A stretch of 9,721 nt of DNA from an uncultured Lachnospiraceae bacterium (GTDB taxonomy: Bacteria; Bacillota_A; Clostridia; Lachnospirales; Lachnospiraceae), in NCBI GenBank assembly GCA_905200565.1, contig CAJKKX010000049.1, positions 1 through 9,721 of the forward strand, given 5' to 3'. The notes below the pieces were generated by a model, which was given only the letters and a program-made list of their open reading frames with translations, was not told the DNA's origin and did no database searches. The translations under genes and the position numbers were made by a program. The first letter of the stretch is position 1. Every line of letters begins with the position of its first letter. This document shows, in pieces, positions 6,496-9,721 of the stretch.

Positions 6496-7257
6496 ATGAG
6501 TTACTATACGGAAGCGATTGCGGGGATGCCGGGACTTCTTCTGGACGTCCGCGAACCGATGGCGAATTACACAAAAGATCTGTATACGGGCGCTTTTCAG
6601 AAATATTACGAGGAACATCTGATTACATATGAAGCGCTGGAAAATGGGTATAATTCAGTCATCGATAAAGAGCAGTATATCGAAAATATGGCAAACGCCC
6701 TGGGAGACGCGGCCAAAGAGGAGCTGGAGAAAGTTTCCGGGAAAAGTAAAAAGCAGGCGCGCCTGCTCGATCTGAATTTCTGCCTGGCGGCGTATGTATT
6801 TCCGGCAATCCTGAAGTTTTCGGGAAATTCGTCCAGACCTTTGGCGGAAGCGGTTCACGGAGTCTGGAAAGAGCATTTTCCGAAAACAAATGTGGGAATT
6901 TCGGACTATGAGGGAATCATGAAGGGCTTTAAGAGAAAATCCTGCTACATTACAACGGCGGTGTGCGAGACCCTTCAGAAACCGGATAACTGTTATGAAC
7001 TGACGCTGCTGCGCGAGTATCGGGACACGTATCTGATGGGGCTGGAGGACGGTGAGGAACTGATTCAGGAATATTATAATCTGGCGCCCACGATCGTGAA
7101 ACATATCAACAAAAAGGAAAACAGCGAAAAGATTTATGCAGGAATCTGGAAAAACTATCTTCTGCCCTGTATCACCTTGATCGAGGATGGGAAAAATGAG
7201 GAGTGTAAGGAGCTTTATATCCGTATGGTAAGAGAGCTATGGAAAGCATATGCGTAG
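6496..7257 (+). CDS. Soluble protein with a CFI-box-like segment, function unknown
   Basis: A 253-residue protein with no signal peptide or membrane segment. The first 145 residues are mostly helical and acidic, with no recognisable motif beyond runs such as KEELEKVSGKSKKQARLL. Residues 150-204 read CYITTAVCETL, then ELTLLREYRDTYL, then ELIQEYYNLAPTIVKHI. This pattern (C-aromatic-I-x-T-A, LRxxRDxxL, YYxxxPxxxxxI) matches the CFI-box region often seen at the C-termini of secreted or surface proteins; here it is internal and cytosolic, followed by about 50 helical residues. Five further cysteines (C96, C156, C166, C225, C237) are present, so metal or redox binding is possible but unproven. GGAG at 6484-6487 sits 8 nt before the ATG. 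It follows yebC by 25 nt in one unit and is closed by the terminator at 7274. No function is known to me. Confidence 0.85.
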   Translation: MSYYTEAIAGMPGLLLDVREPMANYTKDLYTGAFQKYYEEHLITYEALENGYNSVIDKEQYIENMANALGDAAKEELEKVSGKSKKQARLLDLNFCLAAYVFPAILKFSGNSSRPLAEAVHGVWKEHFPKTNVGISDYEGIMKGFKRKSCYITTAVCETLQKPDNCYELTLLREYRDTYLMGLEDGEELIQEYYNLAPTIVKHINKKENSEKIYAGIWKNYLLPCITLIEDGKNEECKELYIRMVRELWKAYA

Positions 7258-7273
7258 AAAGCAGAGAAAAAGG

Positions 7274-7304
7274 CGGCGTACTCAGAAATGGGTATGCCGT
7301 TTTT
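7274..7304 (+). terminator. Intrinsic terminator of the yebC unit
   Basis: CGGCGTAC (7274-7281) pairs with GTATGCCG (7292-7299), an 8-bp stem with one G-U pair and a 10-nt loop, followed at once by five T (7300-7304) and a further T-rich stretch to 7315. An A-rich run precedes the stem. It lies 17 bp after the stop of the CFI-box gene. Confidence 0.82.
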
Positions 7305-7359
7305 GGATTTATTTTGAAAATCTGTGCACACTAATCCCAAAAAGAAGAGGGGATTTGGC

Positions 7360-8718
7360 ATGAAATCTTTATGGAGAGAGCAAGTTCCTGTCCTTGCGGG
7401 CAGAGAAAAATGTGGTAATGGCGTATGCCGGGGAAATCACAGGGAAATTCTTGTTGTGGGAGGCGGACTTACCGGGCTTTTGACAGCTTTCTATTTACAG
7501 AGGTGCGGAAAGGAGGTCATGGTTCTGGAGGCGGATACGATCGCATCAGGGCAGACAGAGAGGACGACGGCGAAAATTACAAGCCAGCATGGAGTGAAAT
7601 ACAGTAAGCTGCTTCGAACCGTGGGTCAGGAGAAGGCGAAGCTGTACGCGCAGGCAAATGAAAAGGCAATTGGGGAATATGAAAAGCTCATTTCTGAAAG
7701 AAATATAGACTGCCAGTTTACGAAAGCCCCGGCTTATCTGTATACCTGTCAAAAAGAAGCGCTGCTGAGAGACGAGGCGGAGGCTGCAAGGAAGCTTGGA
7801 ATCGACGCGGCTTTTACACAGGAGACAGAGCTTCCGTTTGAAGTATCCGGAGCAGTCTGCTTTCAGAACCAGGCGTGCTTTTCCCCGTTGGAGTTTTTAA
7901 AGGATATTGCTTCGGAACTGGAAATCAGGGAGTATACAAAGGTTACTGCGGTAAAAGGAAAGAAGGTTTTTGCAGGGGAAGAAGTTTTTGAGGCGGAAAA
8001 GATCATCATTGCCACACATTTTCCAATCCGGAACGTTCCCGGATTCTATTTTCTGCGCCAGCATCAGGAGAGAAGCTATGTGCTTGCACTTTCCGGAGGA
8101 AAGAAAGTCAAAGGAATGTATCTGGGGATTGACGCAGATGGGCTTTCTCTGCGTCAGGCAGGTGATTTTCTGCTGTTGGGAGGAAGTTCTGTCCGTACCG
8201 GAGAAAATAAAACAGGAAGAGTTTATCAGGCATTGCAGCAGGCGGCAGAACAGTATTTTCCGGAATGCAGGATCGAGAAGCATTGGGCAGCGCAGGACTG
8301 TATGCCGCATGATGGGATTCCCTTCATTGGAAAATATTCCATGTTTACCCCAAACCTCTACGTGGCGACAGGGTTTCAGAAGTGGGGAATGACCACGGCG
8401 ATGATTGCGGCGCAGATTCTGCGGGATGAAATATGCGGGGAAAAGAATCCGTATGCCGCCCTGTTTCGTCCGCAGAGGATGAATTTTTTGGCCGGAATCG
8501 GAAATCTATATCTGGATATCGGAAAAAGTGTCAAGGGACTTTTGCAGGGATTTTTTGGAAAAAAGGAGATGAGGTGCCCGCATATGGGATGCAGGCTTTC
8601 GTGGAACCCGGATGAACGAAGCTGGGACTGCCCATGCCACGGGTCACGGTTTGATGAAAATGGAAAGCTGATGGATAATCCGGCGAAGAAGGATAAATCA
8701 TATCATCCTGTTCAATGA
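7360..8718 (+). CDS. FAD-dependent oxidoreductase with compact C-terminal Rieske segment
   Basis: The N-terminal part is a DAO-type flavoprotein: ILVVGGGLTGLLTAFYLQRC holds the GxGxxG (residues 34-39), ending in the acidic VLEAD, and a second FAD-contact region reads PNLYVATGFQKWGMTTAMIAA near 331-351. The C-terminus carries a Rieske-type 2Fe-2S signature, CPHMGC (C406, H408) and CPCHG (C424, H427), followed by SRFDENGKLMDNPA. The family (YhfW-like) is thought to pass electrons between FAD and the cluster; the substrate is unknown. GAGGGG at 7347-7352 sits 7 nt before ATG 7360, whereas the upstream in-frame GTG at 7324 has no such site. Two oddities: the Rieske part lacks the strands that longer relatives have before CPHMGC, and the last residues (about KSYHPVQ) are encoded by DNA matching the opposite strand of an ATPase relic. 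I see no clear promoter in 7305-7359. Confidence 0.92.
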   Translation: MKSLWREQVPVLAGREKCGNGVCRGNHREILVVGGGLTGLLTAFYLQRCGKEVMVLEADTIASGQTERTTAKITSQHGVKYSKLLRTVGQEKAKLYAQANEKAIGEYEKLISERNIDCQFTKAPAYLYTCQKEALLRDEAEAARKLGIDAAFTQETELPFEVSGAVCFQNQACFSPLEFLKDIASELEIREYTKVTAVKGKKVFAGEEVFEAEKIIIATHFPIRNVPGFYFLRQHQERSYVLALSGGKKVKGMYLGIDADGLSLRQAGDFLLLGGSSVRTGENKTGRVYQALQQAAEQYFPECRIEKHWAAQDCMPHDGIPFIGKYSMFTPNLYVATGFQKWGMTTAMIAAQILRDEICGEKNPYAALFRPQRMNFLAGIGNLYLDIGKSVKGLLQGFFGKKEMRCPHMGCRLSWNPDERSWDCPCHGSRFDENGKLMDNPAKKDKSYHPVQ

Positions 8719-9084
8719 GTAAGTCGATCTCCGCTTCCTTTTCTGTTCTTTCGCCATTCTCTTCCATTCTTTTACAGTATTCACAGACACATCAATTTGT
8801 GATGCTATCGCTGAATAATTTAGCATTTGTCCGGTTCGGGCGGCTAATGCCGGATAGCCCCCTCTGTGAATCAATTCCCATATATTGTGCTGTATTTTAA
8901 ACTCTCTTCCTCTTTCAGAAATATACTTTTCGTCAGGAATAAATGGACGGTTAAAACTGCTCCCTTGTATTTCACGTAGTGATAAACCAGACAATTCCAG
9001 TATGCCGACTCTGCCCACCAAAGATTCTGAGACATTTTTCGTCAAATGATATTGCTGTGAACCTGTAAGACTTATTTGCCCTTT
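8690..9084 (-). pseudogene. Relic of an AAA-type ATPase with DUF4143, three fused fragments
   Basis: Read on the - strand, 9084 to 8845 gives GQISLTGSQQYHLTKNVSES, then LVGRVGILELSGLSLREI and ending RGGYPAL, the middle of an AAA/DUF4143 ATPase. From 8844 to 8764 it jumps in the same frame to AARTGQMLNYSAIASQID and VNTVKEW, the DUF4143 helix-turn-helix-like region. From about 8743 to 8690, one frame over, it gives KEAEIDLLIEQDDMIYP, the nuclease-like C-terminal motif. In relatives about 40-45 and about 100 residues separate these parts, and an N-terminal P-loop of about 100 residues precedes them. All are missing, so this cannot be a working ATPase. The open frame from a TTG at 9045 to 8698 (115 codons) is a leftover of the fusion, not a gene I believe in. 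The relic overlaps the 3' end of the FAD/Rieske gene by 29 bp. Confidence 0.8.
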
Positions 9085-9307
9085 TTCTTCTGTTTTATGA
9101 TACGATTCAGGAGATTGAAATTTCAGGAGCGGATAAGAAGAAGTTCAAGCGGGGGGGGGAGACGTTACTGATCTCTAATTGTAAGAATTTGAAGAGCGTG
9201 GTGATCGGATCGAAGAGAAGGTCAGGAAGCCGGATTCTCAAAGCATTATTTTTTGAATTTTCGGACACACTATCCGGGAAGATGAAAATGCAGAAAGGAA
9301 ACGGAAC
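9085..9307. other. Unassigned DNA between the ATPase relic and the protease gene
   Basis: No gene I can defend lies here. A + strand frame runs open from about 9078 to 9374 and gives EIEISGADKKKFKRGG, then LLISNCKNLKSVVIGSK, which faintly recalls leucine-rich-repeat surface proteins. It has no start with a ribosome binding site and runs through the protease start in another frame. The stretch includes a G9 run at 9151-9159. I see no convincing promoter or terminator, so how the protease gene is transcribed is unclear. Confidence 0.4.
9151..9159 (+). repeat. Homopolymer of nine G
   Basis: Nine consecutive G lie in DNA of otherwise moderate G+C, within the unassigned stretch before the protease gene. 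Such tracts slip during replication and can switch genes, but no intact gene spans this one. Confidence 0.9.
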
Positions 9308-9721
9308 ATGGCGGAAAAAGAAAAAGACAATGATGAAAAAAGACCGGGGCTTGGAAAAGACGGGGCGGATGTAAAAGAATTTGGACAGATGATGCTGGAA
9401 CATAAGGTTCATCTGCTTACTGTGATAGGAGAAATAGAGGGGCATGAGTGTCTGTCGGCAAATACAAAGACAACAAAATATGAGCATGTCCTGCCACAGC
9501 TTGCAGCGATCGAAGAGAGTGATGAGATTAAAGGTCTGCTGGTGCTTTTGAATACCGTGGGCGGCGATGTGGAAGCAGGACTTGCGATTGCGGAAATGAT
9601 TGCGTCTCTCAGTAAGCCGACGGTTTCACTGGTGCTGGGCGGAAGCCATTCCATTGGAGGACCGATTGCCGTATCTACGGACTATTCTTTTATTGTGCCG
9701 ACAGGAACGATGGTGATTCAT
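9308..9721 (+). CDS. tepA: ClpP-like protease TepA family, N-terminal part (runs off the window)
   Basis: The frame from ATG 9308 is open for 138 codons to the window edge, so the 3' end is missing. It begins with a charged, disordered-looking tail of about 22 residues, then [47 protein letters not shown] and [20 protein letters not shown]. This matches TepA, a membrane-free ClpP-related serine protease of Bacillus and Clostridia, and not housekeeping ClpP. The expected nucleophile is S115 in GGSHSIG; the histidine and aspartate lie beyond the window. AAAGGA at 9294-9299 sits 8 nt upstream. In Bacillus, tepA lies just before the DNA translocase gene spoIIIE/ftsK, which would be worth looking for downstream. 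It may process spore or envelope proteins, but its targets here are unknown. Confidence 0.9.
   Translation, partial: MAEKEKDNDEKRPGLGKDGADVKEFGQMMLEHKVHLLTVIGEIEGHECLSANTKTTKYEHVLPQLAAIEESDEIKGLLVLLNTVGGDVEAGLAIAEMIASLSKPTVSLVLGGSHSIGGPIAVSTDYSFIVPTGTMVIH

Noticed and set aside
8698..9045. 115-codon - strand frame as a real regulator gene
   Set aside because: Its sequence joins distant parts of an AAA/DUF4143 ATPase and ends in a frameshifted tail, so it is a relic.

Overview
The window looks like chromosomal DNA of a Gram-positive, low-to-medium G+C anaerobe of the Clostridia, most likely a Lachnospiraceae gut commensal. The reasons are strong AGGAGG-type ribosome binding sites, GTG/TTG starts, a Rex redox repressor, an alr-mazF pair, a TepA/ClpP-like protease, and protein sequences that read like Lachnospiraceae versions. 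This placement comes from family recollection, not from a search.

Layout, nearly all on the + strand. Positions 3-71 hold the tail of an unidentified gene. A monofunctional aspartate kinase (290-1621) follows. An almost consensus sigma-A promoter (1625-1653) and a leader hairpin (1671-1701) then introduce a four-gene run: rex (1742-2392), the bifunctional NAD(P)HX repair gene (nnrE half 2461-3258, nnrD half 3213-3953), alr (3940-5109) and mazF (5212-5589). This run joins NADH sensing, repair of damaged NAD(P)H, D-alanine supply for peptidoglycan, and an mRNA interferase. The NAD(P)HX repair gene is broken by a small deletion at about 3210/3213 that shifts the reading frame exactly where its dehydratase domain begins. 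The toxin gene mazF has no recognisable mazE antitoxin beside it; only a 22-codon mini-ORF lies between alr and mazF.

A second strong promoter (5633-5661) drives yebC (5742-6470) and a soluble protein with a CFI-box-like segment (6496-7257). That unit closes with a good intrinsic terminator (7274-7304). A FAD-dependent oxidoreductase with a very compact Rieske segment follows (7360-8718).

The region 8690-9307 is a scar. On the - strand it holds three disconnected pieces of an AAA/DUF4143-type ATPase gene, fused by internal deletions and one frameshift. The scar reaches into the 3' end of the FAD/Rieske gene and supplies its last codons. It is followed by about 220 bp of unassigned DNA with a run of nine G. 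The window ends inside a ClpP-like TepA protease gene (9308 to the edge), which the supplied list of closed reading frames cannot show because it runs off the end.

I did not find a clearly new defence or mobile system. The points most worth a second look are the broken nnr gene, the antitoxin-less mazF with its mini-ORF, the ATPase relic that rewrote the Rieske C-terminus, and the leader hairpin placed between the rex promoter and its ribosome binding site.
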